DNA from: Kuschelorhynchus macadamiae
Taxonomy: Eukaryota > Arthropoda > Insecta > Coleoptera > Curculionidae
Direction of reading: 5' to 3'
Assembly (NCBI GenBank): GCA_030620095.1
Contig: JAUTXW010004704.1
Location: forward strand, 58,501-122,500
DNA length: 64,000 nt
This document shows, piece after piece, positions 46,326 through 58,660 of this stretch. Position 1 is the stretch's first letter. The number at the start of each line of letters is the position of its first letter. The notes beneath the pieces are model-generated. The model did not search any database. It saw nothing but the letters and a program-made list of their open reading frames with translations, and was not told the origin of the DNA. The position numbers were made by a program, and so were the translations under genes.

Positions 46326-47695
46326 TACCCATGACAAATGTATGATCTTTTAAATGGAATAAAAATTCTATTTTATTCAGTTCTAATATTAAGTCCCGGT
46401 TTCTGGGGAGCCAATGGAAATTGAGGCCATAAGCTCAAATTGCGTCCTCGAGGTCACTAATAACTCTTCTATTACAAACATTTGCGGCTCGAAGGGATTT
46501 GTCAAACCCTTCGATATACAACGAAAAGGGAGTCCTTGACTAACCGCTGACACACACTGATTTACACTTAGTTCCGTTTAAATCCCACCGATTGGCTAAA
46601 GGCCGGACCGCAACAGACATTAAGGTAGGTTAGGGACTAGTTAGGAGCTTTAGAGTTGAAATGCGTGTTATCGAGGTTTGATAAAATATTTGTATAGTAA
46701 TTATCCGTTTAATTGGCCTCTGTACGAAAGCCTAAATCTCAGTGCAAAATGAATCGTATATAATTATTAATTTCCTCGTGTAGGGCAAGTATTTAGTGAC
46801 GCCACAAAACGAGACGAGACGAGATTAGGGCTTCATCTTGTCTCGTCTCGACTTTGGTCAGTCTTGTTTTGCCTCATCTTGAAAAATCTTGTGTGTTTTT
46901 TTTTGTAGACATTCGGTACGCTTCAGCTCGGTAACGGTACGTCTAAGAAGAAGTGAGCTCGAAGGCCAATCGTAGAGGATAAATGGGCATGTCCTTTGGT
47001 AAAAATAAAATTTTGATGGAGGCTATAATAACGCAGTGGCGTCCGTTAGGGGCTTTTTTTTGATATTCCGATGATTCAAAATCCAGGCCGATATGGTTAA
47101 TTTTTCGAGGTGGGACATTTTTTTCGGATTTCACTTCCAAAAAATCTCGGATAAGTTCGTTAATGGGCGACATCGGAGCGTGAGATGTCGCTTAAAAAAA
47201 TAAAAATGGGGTATATTTGGGAGCATTTTGCTGAGCTGAAATTCGACCACTTTGACCAAGCTGAGACGAAGGTACGAAGGGGATTATAAAGAAAATTCAA
47301 AATGGAAATAGGTTGCTTATACCTCAAATGCCGAGAAAGTGTTGAAATTCAAAAAAAAAACTAAAGAAATTGTCTTGAATGTTACAACGTTTACAGATTT
47401 CACTGTTAAAAAAAAAGAGTAATGAGTGGCAGGGATAGTTTATGTGACCGTAAAGTTTCTCCGAGAGATTGAAAAAACTAGTCAAAATTGCTCTCCGGTT
47501 TATAGAGGCGAAAAACTAAATCTGAAATTTATTTTCTATATGTTTCACAAGTGTTACGTTTGGCACTGTAGCATCTGAAGGTAAATTAAGTAATACCACC
47601 AAAGGAACGCACAACGGAGGCAAGCACAACATTCAGTCTCTTTAGTAGTTAAGGATGAATTTTAAGAAATTTTTGAAATGCACGATATTTCTTGT
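46326..47695. other. No recognisable gene
   Basis: Contains a GC-richer block (46380-46650) and an imperfect inverted repeat of GAGACGA units (46807-46850). A 76-codon frame at 46943-47173 on the minus strand has no known motif. Confidence 0.45.
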
Positions 47696-47819
47696 CTGGA
47701 TATCAGTGGCGGCTCGTAGTGAATTACATTGGGAGGTCAATAACAAATTTAAAAATAGGCATACTTAAAATAAAAATAAATATCTTACCTTTAAATTGAG
47801 CTTTAAATTATCTTGGAGT

Positions 47820-48560
47820 TCAGGTCCACTCTTCGTTCTTTAGAATTGGAAAAATGCTTCGTTCGTTAAAATTGCACATTCCTTTTATAAACGATTTCTC
47901 GATACTTAACAATGCTAAAGCGGATAGTCTATCTTGGCCCATGGTGTTGCGTAGAAAAGCCTTTATTCTATTTAAGGTCGAAAAACAACGCTCGCTTTCT
48001 AAAGTTGTCATTGGCAAAGTGCACAGTAAACTTATTATTTTGACGGTTTCAGAAAACGCATCACTTAGGTTATTATTTATAAAAAGTTGAAGCATTGAAA
48101 TAGCTCCAGAACTTACACGAAATTCAGCACGATTATAAATAACTTGCAGTTCAGCTTTTAGTTTTAAGCAATATATACAAGGAAAGTCTTTTTTAATTAA
48201 GTTTAAAATATTATCTGGAAAATTATTGTTGTAATTTTCAAATTGATCACACTGAAACTAAAGCGATAGTGCATTTCAGAAATTATTATGTCACAGACCT
48301 CCAAAGCCACTCGACGTTTAGAATCATCATTTTTACGTCCATTCACTAGGATTAGATGAAATTGAAGGCATTTCTGAAGATAGGTCGATTAGAATTTAAC
48401 ACGTTTTGAAGTTTATTAAAAAGTATTTCACAATGGGGTATTATAACATGGAAGTTCAACCAAAATAAAAAATATTCATTTTTTTTAAAAGCCCCACAAA
48501 ATTTTGCACAATCTAAAATTTGGTAACGATTTCTGGATACATTTTCAGAGATAATACCAC
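47820..48560 (-). pseudogene. hAT transposase C-terminal part
   Basis: Frame 48095-47820 carries the dimerisation domain: CTLPMTTLESERCFSTLNRI, RNTMGQDRLSALALLSIEKS. Upstream, with frameshifts, CDIIISEMHYRFSF and LNLIKKDFPCIYCLKLKAEL continue it. The zinc finger and most of the catalytic region are absent, so the element lacks a working transposase. Confidence 0.75.
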
Positions 48561-48871
48561 GAGTGCTTAAAAATTTCCGATATTTTTCACGAATGCGTGT
48601 TTCCTTATAATAATAAAATTTGTAGAGAAAACACGTATGAGTGGAAATTTATCTGGTTAATTTTTAAGCACGAATGGTATTTAGGAGGAATATTCCACGA
48701 ATCAAATACAGGGAAACTAAGCTTTAATAACTGAATATTAAATACATACCTATTTCAAGTTCAGAAATTTGAATTTAGTAACAAATTGAACACAAATTGA
48801 ATAATAATATACCAATAAAATTATTTGTCTAAATATTGAAAAGTACTTAATATAAATCTAAATATTCAATT

Positions 48872-50091
48872 TTAATTATTGATTGTATAATAAAAGGTAC
48901 AGTTCTGATAATTATTAACCACATTGTTGTTTTGCGACGACGACGTAGAAGATGCCGTCAGACCACTACTTGTACTTGTGCTGGGTGATGCTGCTACAGG
49001 GGCTGGATGCACGTGCTGTTGAGGTGGTTCTTTTCCAGGTTCCCTCATTTTTTCAATAATTTTTTTGTGGTGATCTGGATCCATTTGCAAATAACTTGAT
49101 AGAGATTTCGCATTAGAATGACCTGTAATTTTTATCAAATTTTGCTCCGACAGTCCGCTTTTGGCCAGCTTGGACACGCCATGCCAGTAGCTCTGAGGGA
49201 ATGGTTGGTAAATTTTTTTGTGGTATTGAGGCCTGATTTCTATGCTTGTTTTATTGTCCAAGTTGAAATCTCGTTTTCTCCTACTCGGCTGTTTTTGAAC
49301 CATTTTCCAGAAATTTTGCAATGGGGGTTTGGCTTCAAAAATAGTCGAGTGTTGGAGATACTTTTCCTTTTATCTTGCAATTCTTTATAAATTCTTACTG
49401 GCAAAAGCTGGAACTTCTCTCGTTTCTCACCAACCACTTCGAATCGGCGAGTTTTCGGCCACAACCTTGACATGTTTTAGAAAAAACAGGGTTGTACTGA
49501 ATTCTACCTGTTTTTCCTCAGAAATTGTCAGTTTCTTCTTTAAAAAAAGTTGTTTCGGCTCTTGCCTGCTTCTCCTCCTCTCCAGGCTAATTCATAGGAC
49601 AACAGAAAAAAACACTTCTTTTGTGAACCCTCTGAAGTTGATTCATCACAAGCTTCGATTAGATTTTTTAATTCATTGTATGTTAAAAAAACGGCCGATT
49701 CTCTGCGTTTGCCTTCAATACCTTGCAAATGTCTCCTTTTGGCATTTTTTGCATCTCGGGTTGATTTGAAGTCGATCTGCTCGAAGGGATTTATTTTAAT
49801 TTTGTATTCATTGAAATACCTTTCCATCAATAACTTCGCCGTCACATTCCAAATAATTTTTACCGTGCCTTCTTTATATTCCTCCCCGTTCATTTTTCGC
49901 ATATTGTAGGCCCAGCTTTTCAAAATCATTGCTAGTTGGGATACTGGAGTATCTTGGTCAAACGTATAGTTTTTTTTATCGCAGAATGCTCCAGATGCTC
50001 TTCTTGGATTTAACGGTGTTTCTTGGTTCGCTTCCAATTATATTTTAATCAATTTCCTCTTCTTGAACTAGCCCAAAGCGATTATTCATAT
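48872..50091 (-). pseudogene. Tyrosine recombinase (Crypton-like)
   Basis: Starts near MNNRFGLVQEEEID (ATG about 50091). The core-binding part runs to 49540 and ends in FLLSYELAWRGGEAGKS, holding the first catalytic Arg. A second frame (49473-49240) has RLFLKPNPHCKISGKWFKNS. A third (49321-48872) has VSKLAKSGLSEQNLIKITGH and SNAKSLSSYLQMD, with the GH and the catalytic Tyr. The middle HxxR box looks altered (SYWHGVS). The tail NNYQNCTFYY resembles the end of such Crypton-like proteins. These enzymes cut and join DNA through a tyrosine. Frameshifts make it inactive. Confidence 0.75.
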
Positions 50092-51185
50092 TGACAACTT
50101 TTCAAAAATGTTTGAAAGATACTTAAAATAAATCAGGTTCTAGGGACTCTAGCGTCTCACAAAAGCAGGTTCCGTATTGTCAAGATTTCATTTTTTGGTT
50201 AGGTATGTAACCACACCTAACCAGGTAAGTAGAAACACCATGTTTCCTAGACGACGTGGTATTACCGCTATAATTTTTCGAAAACACCACCATACCAGTC
50301 TTACGGGAAAATTTGTACATGAGTAGAATATTCATTAAAATTCCTAAGGGATTTTCTATAAGTTGTTTCTAGCTGAATGAGAATATCAACACTTCCGACC
50401 GAACATTTCATGTGATCTGCAGAAAACGCATGTTTTTTTGTTTTTTCTTTTAAATGGTTTTGCCCCATAATGAGTCCGACGAGTCCTTAGAAAACAACAA
50501 ATATACATAACAGTAAAATGAGTTAGAGACTTCACAACTACATATCCAGTTAGCTAAATCGTACATACTTTTGCGAAAGTTTCGATGAACCTCTTTTTTT
50601 TGTCTTTACTAGTTTGCCGTATACTAAGTTCTGGCAAATGGCGACCACTTACCTGGAATTCAGTTATTTTCTCAAAATTAAGCTCGTTAACACTCTTTGG
50701 TTGTTTAATTTTTTGCACTACCGACGTTTTATTTCCTCTACATTCACAACTCAAACACAGACCACCTTGAAATTGGTTGTTTTTGCAAAATTAAGTTCGT
50801 AAGCACTTTTTAGTTGTTTTTTTTTGCACTAGTCACCAATATTTTCCTCTAAACCTCTAAACAATTGATCGATTTATCGCGATTTCATTTTCCATTTGCT
50901 TTTACGTTCGGCTGCCGCTCGGTAGCTGTGAAATCTTCGGGTAATTTCGTCAAGCTTTACGGCAATGAGGGCAATTCGGACTGCCGAGCCTAGCTTAGTA
51001 TAGCGTATTTTATTATGCTTAAGGAACGCAACGAGACTATTCGTATAGCGTATTTAACTTTTTCCAAGGTCCGCGTTTTATTACAACTATTAGGAGGGAC
51101 GGTCAAACGAATAATTTATATTCTGAAATATTTTTGGGGGTCATTGATCAAATAACCCTATGGAAGGGCCGCCACTGCTGGATAT

Positions 51186-52789
51186 AAGCCTTCGTATCGA
51201 CATATTGGTACATCTTGGGACGAAAACTATAAAATAGATCTGAAGCTCGATCTTTACTTTGCAAATAATAACATGTTTTTTTATCGGAGATACAGCAATT
51301 GGGTAAAATCGAGTTTCATAGAAAAATGCATATTTTAGCCGTTTTTAAAGACAATATCCTTTTTTTAAGGTCGGCCGTAAGGCGTAGATTTGATTGATAA
51401 GCGGCAGAATAAGCACTTTGACAAAACACCAAATTTTTAATTCGATATACATAGGTCCAGATATTTGTAAATATCTTTTCAATTGAAAGCAGTATTTTAA
51501 ACATAATTTTGTATATTATATATATTAGAAAGAAAAACTAAATTATAGACAGAAAGTTTGAGGAAACCCACTGAAGCTTGAGAAGACGGCGCGACGTTTT
51601 AAGTAAAAGTTCAAGTTTAACCTGTGTACAAAAGCAGAGTGTTCTCAAAAAGGCATTGAATACAAAAGTTTTCATGTGGGTTTTTACTTATAGTATTATT
51701 TCTCTAGTCCAGAATAAATATACCTCTGTCATTTTGAGATAATATTTAAATTTGCACCTTAATATCAGTTATAAAAATATATAAGTGTCTGGTTTCGGTC
51801 AGTTTGTCGATGTTTGTCCCTAAAATACAAAAAAAAAATTTAGAAAAAAAGTATGATTCAAAATTGCAGCAAAAATACCAGGTCAGTATCTCGCGGAAAT
51901 TAGATTTTTGGTGTCATGAGCGTTATTAAGCGTCCTTAATAACCTGGACACCTGGTAGCTAATCAAAACGAAATGCATTAAGCTTGCTACACACTCTGAG
52001 ATATGTATCAAAGACGGTTAATTAATAAATTAATAAATAATAAATTAATTTTGAAATATTACGTACGGAAAAATGTTTCTATACTAGCGCGGAAAAATAT
52101 TTCCGCACTAGTGCGGGAAACCAATTTTTTGCGTGAATATTGAAAATTGATTTTTCCGCATGGCTGTAGAAAACATTTATTACATTTCAGAGCTGATTTT
52201 TTTAACCTCTTAATGATGTCAATCTTTCGAAATACAAAATGGCCTGTCAAGGAAAGATATCTAATTGATATTTACTAATAAAACAAATCCTAAAATGTTG
52301 AGTAAAATAAAATGTAATTCGTTCTAAAATAATCGTGAAAATAATTTTTCTAAATAAAACGAGATTTATATTCTGAGATGACTGGATTGCTTCTCAAATA
52401 TTAGCAGCGTATTACTGTGCACAAAAGAGACTCGTTTCAAGTCGGTAAAAGCACAAATAAAAACAAAGAGAGACATTTTGTAAGGAAGGGAGAGATACTT
52501 CCCGGAGAAATAATATCACGATTCCCATACTCAGGGACAATAAGTTTGTACACAGAGATTCAATTTCGTATTGCAGCAAAACTGCCGAATTGGCTTTTTG
52601 TTTTGCGGATATGACGGCCGTTATTTGTCAGAGAGACTACCGAAACTGTATAAAGAAGGTTCAATCGAAACATGTCGGAGGAAATAGAAGGCTCTGAAAC
52701 CTATAAGAAGAAACATTTTTTTTTATTTTAATAATAGTTCACATATAGTTTAATGCGGTCTTAACGTGCGGGTCCAAAGGTCACCAACA
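51186..52789. other. No recognisable gene
   Basis: AT-rich, with a near-palindrome GCGGAAAAATATTTCCGC (about 52088-52105) followed by a diverged direct repeat of ACTAGCGCGG/ACTAGTGCGG. No coding motif. Confidence 0.45.
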
Positions 52790-54300
52790 TTATGAATCAA
52801 ATTAGAAAACACAGTGAATACCAACATGTTGTGTGATTCTTTTATCGAGCTATTAAATCTCGACGGAAAAAAAACAACTATTGTGTACTAAGAAATGATC
52901 TAACTATGCTACATGTTTTCAAAATGACCGATTTCTGGATGTTCCTGTGAATGGCCGTATTAAGTCCTAATTGAGCCAAATGCAGTATAAACGTTGTTGG
53001 GGTGAGACCTGTTACTGATATGACGAGAGGAACAATGATGACTCTTTCCTGTTTCCACAACCTTTTTACTTCCATTGCCAAGTCGGTGTATTTGGCAATC
53101 TTCTCATTGCATTTCGCTGGGATGTTCTCGTGGTTGGTGACAGCCATGTCAATTAAATAAGTGATTTTCTCTTTTTTGGATCGAAAGGTGATGTCGGGTC
53201 TATTTGCGGGGATTGTTTTATCTGTGTGGATGTCAATGTCCCAATAGAGCTTGTAGTCGTCGCTTTTAAGTATAGATGCTGGTGTGTAATGGTAGTAAGG
53301 GCCTGTGTTCTCTGTTAGTTTGTATGTTGTGGCTAATGCTTGCCGAACGACCTTCGCTGCTGAGTTGTGTCTCGCAGTGTATTCAGTTCCGGCCATTATT
53401 CTACATCCTTTCGTTATGTGATCGATCTTTTCTCTCTGATGGTGACATCTCCTACACCTCTCGTCTTTAATGGTTGTATCCTTGATGATGTGCTTTCGGT
53501 AGTTTCTGGTTGCTATGACTTTATCCTGGATGACAAGCAGGAAGCCTTCTGTTTCGGGGAACAGCTGCCCTTGTTGTTACCACGTATATTAAAGCTTTTT
53601 ATGTATACGGTCTTGCTTTATGTGGTATCTGTGTCTTTGTTGAAGTGTTTTTTCGGACCGGGTGTTCATCTTTTTTTGTCGTGATTGGATGTGACTGTGT
53701 GCGTCTGCTGCCTGGCTCGTTTGAGACAGGTTGAGCGGTGTATAATTCTAGTTTGTCTTCACTATTGCCTTGTGGAGGTTAGTTTGTTTGTTGTGGAAGA
53801 ATTCGTAATTTGTTTTTTATTTAGCGATTGTATATCTACAATTCCCCTCCCTCCATCTTTTCTCTCGATGGTGAGTCGTTGGGATGTAACTTCCTGTGTT
53901 TAGTGAATTCAGAGCGTATGAGAATGTGAATGTTTTCTGTGTCTGTGTGTGATCATTTAATGATACCAAACGAATACGTAAGAATAGGTATGACAAAAGT
54001 GTTAATAACTTTCGTTAGATTTCTGGAATTCAGTTTGGTTTTCAGTAGCTTTGTGAGTCTGGTTTTAAATTCCGTCTTGAGCTCTGATTTGATATGAGTG
54101 TGGTTAATTGGTGCTTTGATGGAAGCCTAGGTATCTGTATGTTTCTTCTTTGAGCATGTTATCTATAGTTTCATTGTTGATTATTTCCCTCGTAGGGCGG
54201 TTTTTCCACTGTCTCTTGTTGATATGAAGAGATGGTTTATTTTGTGTAGGTTATTTTTTTGGTGTTTAATTTGGAATCCGAAATTTGTGTTATTCAATGT
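52790..54300 (-). mobile_element. LINE with restriction-like endonuclease (R2/R4 type), 3' part
   Basis: Minus-strand remnants run from about 54300 (KRQWKNRPTREIINNE, ETYRYLGFHQSTN, KDGGRGIVDI) through GFLLVIQDKVIATRNYRKHI to a zinc-knuckle and endonuclease domain. The RT itself is not recognisable. The upstream part is broken by many shifts; the last 200 codons are open. Confidence 0.7.
52878..53510 (-). pseudogene. Zinc knuckle and restriction-like endonuclease domain
   Basis: The open frame extends upstream of the ATG at 53396 with DERCRRCHHQREKIDHITKG followed by C, a CCHC knuckle. Then come MAGTEYTARHNSAAKVVRQA, PYYHYTPASILKSDDYKLYW, NRPDITFRSKKEKITYLIDM (the PD...(D/E)xK-like core) and the ending LKTCSIVRSFLST. 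In R2/R4-type LINEs this domain cuts a chosen target. Intact here but without its RT. Confidence 0.8.
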
Positions 54301-54489
54301 GTTTGAGAGTGAATGGAACCACAAGGCGCTGAGGGAACCTCTCTGGAATATATCTCGTCTGAAGTAGATCTCTTGTTTTTCGATGTATTATTTTTGTGTT
54401 CTCAGGTTGATTTTAGTTTTCCACGTACTCCTGATTTGCGTAAAAAAATGCCTGAGCCTTATTATTATTATATTTATTATTATTTGTAT

Positions 54490-55075
54490 TATTATAATTA
54501 TGTGACCCTTAATTTTTGACAAAGATTTGATTGAATTCAATGTAATGATCAGTTTTTATGCTATTCCGCGAACTGACAGACAGAGAGAAAGACCAGCAGA
54601 CGGACCGACGCAGCTGAAAACATATTTTTTGGTATCTAGTGTCGCTATAACCTGAAAATATGTAAAACCTGAGAGACTGATTTTTTTCACGATTACAAAA
54701 AATGGTTTATTTGGCCATTTTGTTTCGCCATTTTAAGTTAGTACACCAATTTGCTAAATCATCTCTATACCCTAATTAGTCATGGCACACTATTTGAAAT
54801 CAGTCCATTAAGTAGTTTTCAGGCTGAATTTTAAAATATTTTATTAAGCCGCCATTTTGTTCCGCCATCTTGACTTTGTACCAAAATTTTTCCAGTTGAT
54901 TTCTATATAATACTTGATTTTGTAGTTTTTTAGCTACACCGCGAGAAGACAGACCGACTGAATCTAGAAAACATGTTTTTTAGCATCTAGGGTTTTTGAT
55001 ACGTGAAGATCTGAAAAAATCTCGGAGGGTGATTTTTTCACGATTACAATACTCCCCTTTTATGAGTTTATTAAT
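54490..55075 (-). repeat. GATGGCGG satellite-like repeat, array 5
   Basis: Minus-strand unit with GACAGACAGAGAGAAAGAC (54577), CCATTTTGTTCCGCCATCTT and the terminal block TTTTTTCACGATTACAATAC to TCCCCTTTTATGAG at the right edge. Confidence 0.8.
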
Positions 55076-56034
55076 ATTTTTTGTGACCACATTATTTTAG
55101 TATCGCACATTGTCATTTAGTAACACATATACCCTATATTTAATTTTTGTGGAAAACTTGAAATCAGTTGTATAAGAAAAACTTTTTTCATTAATGTTTT
55201 AAACATTTTATTTGGTGGAAATTTTCTTGAACATTAAATAGTAATAGGAAATATTTTACTCGTATGCTGCGGCGCACACTGGTCGATTTGCCTGGAATCA
55301 CGGCATAAATGCATAAAATTTATTTATCTCAACATGACCAAAAATGTCCTAAATTTAAAGTCAATATTGCAAACAACAAGTTGGCTGTGAAAAAATTCTT
55401 TCCAGCATTTGTCGTTCACTGACAGCAGACGTCAAAACAGAAATATGTCAGCAGGTAATGCTTTGTAAGACTATAATCTGAAAAAAGTGTAAAATTTTAA
55501 TAGTTGCTACAAAAAAGTTATTACCTGGATCGATACTTATTTTCGGTGGATGTTAAATCTTAAGGCATGTAGTTACAAAATATGTATAAGTTTTAGATAT
55601 AAGTAGGATAGTAGTGGAAACTTAAGTCCAAAATCTCAATGTCTGCAAATTGCAACTTTTTTTAAGGAACCTATATTATAGAAAGCTTTTTGTTTATGTT
55701 CCGCCTCAGATCCCGGTTTCTAATATAATTTTTTAACTTCTATGATTACTTATCGTAAGTATCCAAAAACAAAATTTTGCAGATATTTGCAGTTTTTTCT
55801 ATAAAATTTAAAATTAAATTGCGTCTTGGGTCTAAAAATCGAACTTTGCATTAATATGTAGTGTGTTTAAATGATATCATGCAAGATTTATCATTAGTTA
55901 TAGAATGTCTCACTGTATTTGTTTGTTAAATAGAATAAATCAATATTGAAAACGAAATTAAGCCAAATACCTCTGTACAGGGTGTCCAACTAATTTGTCA
56001 AAAAGTCCAAAAACGTAGAGAAAAAAAATTTGTA

Positions 56035-57125
56035 ATGAATATAATATCTTTAGTGCCTATTAAACTGGTATGCAACGAGCCCAGAAACTTTGAGTCCATC
56101 ATCTGGCAAAATCCGAGATCTTCATCTCCTCAATTTCTTAGGCCACTTAACTTACAATTCGCCCATGAAACAATAGAAATGACTATGCAGGAAAAGAAAA
56201 ATATGGATGATCAAATAAACAAAGTTGTTCCTTTTAAGTATATTCTTAATAATAAAAGAATAACGGTACATTTTGAAGTATATCTCACAATGATTGACGA
56301 CAAAGTTTGCAATGCTCTGACATCAAATAGTTCAACTCATATATTTGTGGGGTCACATCCAGGGACATCAATAATATTGATGCTGTTATTCAAAGATCGA
56401 CTGCTGACAATAATTTGAAATATGGACTCTCAACATTACACGCCTGGACACGTTTCTTTGAATGTCTTTTACATTTAGCTTATAAAACGAGCATTTCCAA
56501 ATGGCAAGCTAGAGGTGCGGAAGATAAGTTAAAAGTTTTAGAATCAAAGAAACATATTCAGGAACAACTTCGTTTTCAGATGGGGCTAATTGTAGACCAA
56601 CCAAAGCCAGGTTTCGGTAGTTCCAATAATGGAAACAGCGTGGAGATTTTTGAGGATGTAGAAATAACTAAAATTTATTTTAATATAATTACAATATTTG
56701 ATGTGTTATTGCAAACTCTGTCGTCATGATTTGATATTAATATAGATGAATTCAAAAAATATTCACTAGAAACAGCAAAACTTTTTGTATCTTTGTATCC
56801 CTGGTATGTTATGCCTGTTACCGTGCATAAGGTTTTGATTCACGGATCAGGCATAATTAACTCGCTTATTCCAATAGGGCAATTATCCAAGGAGGCACAA
56901 GAAGCCCGGAATAAAGACATAAAAAAATATAGGAAGGATTTTTCCCGGAAAACTTCGAGAACTGATAGTTTAAAAGATGTAATAAATCGACTTTTTTTCT
57001 CCTCGGATCCTTTTATACTGAGTTTAAGAGCACTAGCACAAAAAAAGATTAAGACATTCTTTCCTGAGGCACTGGAATTACTTAGGCCTCTAATAGTGAA
57101 TGATAGTTCAAACAATCCAAAATAA
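56035..57125 (+). pseudogene. Transib/RAG1-like transposase, C-terminal half
   Basis: The frame at 56035 gives VHFEVYLTMIDDKVCNALTS. A frameshift near 56345 leads to SYICGVTSRDINNIDAV (a remnant of the zinc-binding Cys region), then KYGLSTLHAWTRFFECLLHL and LIVDQPKPGFGSSNNGN. A single in-frame TGA at 56727-56729 is followed in the same frame by PWYVMPVTVHKVLIHG and IGQLSKEAQEARNKDIKKYR, then SRTDSLKDVINRL. The last block lines up with the RAG1 region IGAW.SEGNE.GNKLFRRFR that holds its catalytic Glu. Only one frameshift and one stop separate these parts. The N-terminal half is not found. Confidence 0.85.
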
Positions 57126-57189
57126 AGAACCCAACAAATATTATATATTCACATATTCGATTCTACGATACAATGATATTTTGTATAAT

Positions 57190-57690
57190 ATTTACTTTAA
57201 GTATACATACACAATGCTGAAAAATCTAATGTTTAGGAGTTAAAGTTTTATTTTAGAAATACAACAACAAGAAGTACAACGAGACATAACTAAGTAGGTA
57301 TTTTTATTGTATATTTTTAATACTTATTCTGTGACTATACCCTGTAAATTTGGATATTTAAAATTTTACATAATTTTCACATGTATAATGATGACATAAT
57401 TTATAGTTTAAGAATTTATGTTTTATTTTGGGAATAGGCATAACTAGACATAAGTAATTTTAAATTTTTGTTTTATACTAATAATTCTTATTTTGTGACG
57501 ACATTCTGTAGATTTGGATCTTATCAATTTTGCACAATGGAGACTAATGTGTAGAAATTAGAGTTTTACTTTAGGGATACACATAACTAGACAGTAAGTA
57601 TATTTGATTTATGTTTTTAGTAATGATCTTGTGAGTACACCCTGTATATAAATGTGGATTTTAACAATTTTTTATAATCCCAAATAATAT
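57190..57690 (+). repeat. ~150-bp tandem repeat inside the Transib element
   Basis: About three diverged units, marked by CATAACTAAGTAGGTAT (57286), CATAACTAGACATAAGTA (57438) and CATAACTAGACAGTAAGTA (57586), and by ATACCCTGTA, ACATTCTGTA and ACACCCTGTA. They lie between the transposase stop and the right TIR. Confidence 0.75.
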
Positions 57691-57984
57691 ACATAAGCGT
57701 AAATGACTATAAACAAAGAGGTAATGATTTACTAGAACAGCTACTTAAAACTAAGGGTGGAAATACATTTCAAAATTTGCTCTTTATTTTTTACGTTCCC
57801 TAAATGGTCTTTGTAGTCCCAGGGGTCCAAGATACTCCTCCAAACATTATCATATCCAGTAAAAACTATTTTAAATAAGTGTAACTATCATTATTAAATA
57901 AGTTCTCTCTGTTCTCAGTAACATTTTTAATGTTTCTATTTTTTACCATGTTTCCGTAAAAATCGACCAGTGTGCGGCGTGCGG

Positions 57985-58660
57985 ATATGTGCGATAGCAA
58001 AAAAACACCTTTTAAGCCACTTCTTACATTCACATAAATAACAATTCTGTTATTTATTTTCCCGAAAACTAAGCAAAGTAAGGAAAAAGTAAAGTACATA
58101 AAAACTGCATTTGCTAAATGAAAAAAAAAACCTTAAAAGAAAATATTGGGGTACCTTTTCTTTAACATAAATATATTAATTAGGTTAACCTCTCGGATGC
58201 GACTAGAATGGAAAATAATAACGATAATCTTATTGCCTTTAAACAACAATCGGCAACAGCCTTTTCAAAATAGTAATAAAAACCCGATTCTTTATAAACG
58301 TTTTAACACCCTGTACCTCCAAAACAAACGAAGCTAGGACATTTATATGAATGCACTATGCACCCTCAGTCATTACGTTAAGGAATACGGTGTAAAAAAA
58401 TTCCAAAGAATATATTTTTTAAAAGCATATTTTTCGAAAAATAACTCTTGCTGGCTTGTCTCGTTTTTCGTAGTAAAAATGACCAGCTTCCCATTTAGCA
58501 AATTCATTTTTATTTTAAATGAAAATTGGCTCTTAACAATAATACTTAACATCCCCTTCAAGGACTCCTTCCACGAAGGCACCCTCTGGGCTTATAAGAA
58601 ACTTCTCAGACCCTTAACAGGCGAAATTGGAATCAGGTTGCCGCTAACAAGGAAGGAAAT
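57985..58660. other. No recognisable gene
   Basis: A 105-codon open frame (58347-58664) runs up to the next mariner but has no family motif. Possibly an older element into which the mariner jumped. Confidence 0.4.

Larger units (their letters stand above)
47704..51177 (-). mobile_element. hAT element with perfect 8-bp TSD, carrying a recombinase gene
   Basis: Ends CAGTGGCGGCTCGT (47704) and, inverted, AAGGGCCGCCACTG (to 51177). CTGGATAT directly flanks both sides (47696-47703 and 51178-51185), a perfect hAT-style 8-bp duplication. Inside, on the same strand, are a tyrosine recombinase pseudogene (50091-48872) and the hAT transposase C-terminal part (48560-47820). Confidence 0.88.
55275..57974 (+). 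mobile_element. Transib element (RAG1-related), TSD CGGCG
   Basis: The ends CACACTGGTCGATTT (55275-55289) and AAATCGACCAGTGTG (57960-57974) are perfect 15-bp inverted repeats. They begin with a heptamer close to the V(D)J signal CACAGTG. CGGCG directly flanks both sides (55270-55274, 57975-57979); a GC-rich 5-bp duplication is typical of Transib. The coding remnant fits a RAG1-like transposase. At 2.7 kb it is somewhat short, with the N-terminal half missing. Confidence 0.85.
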
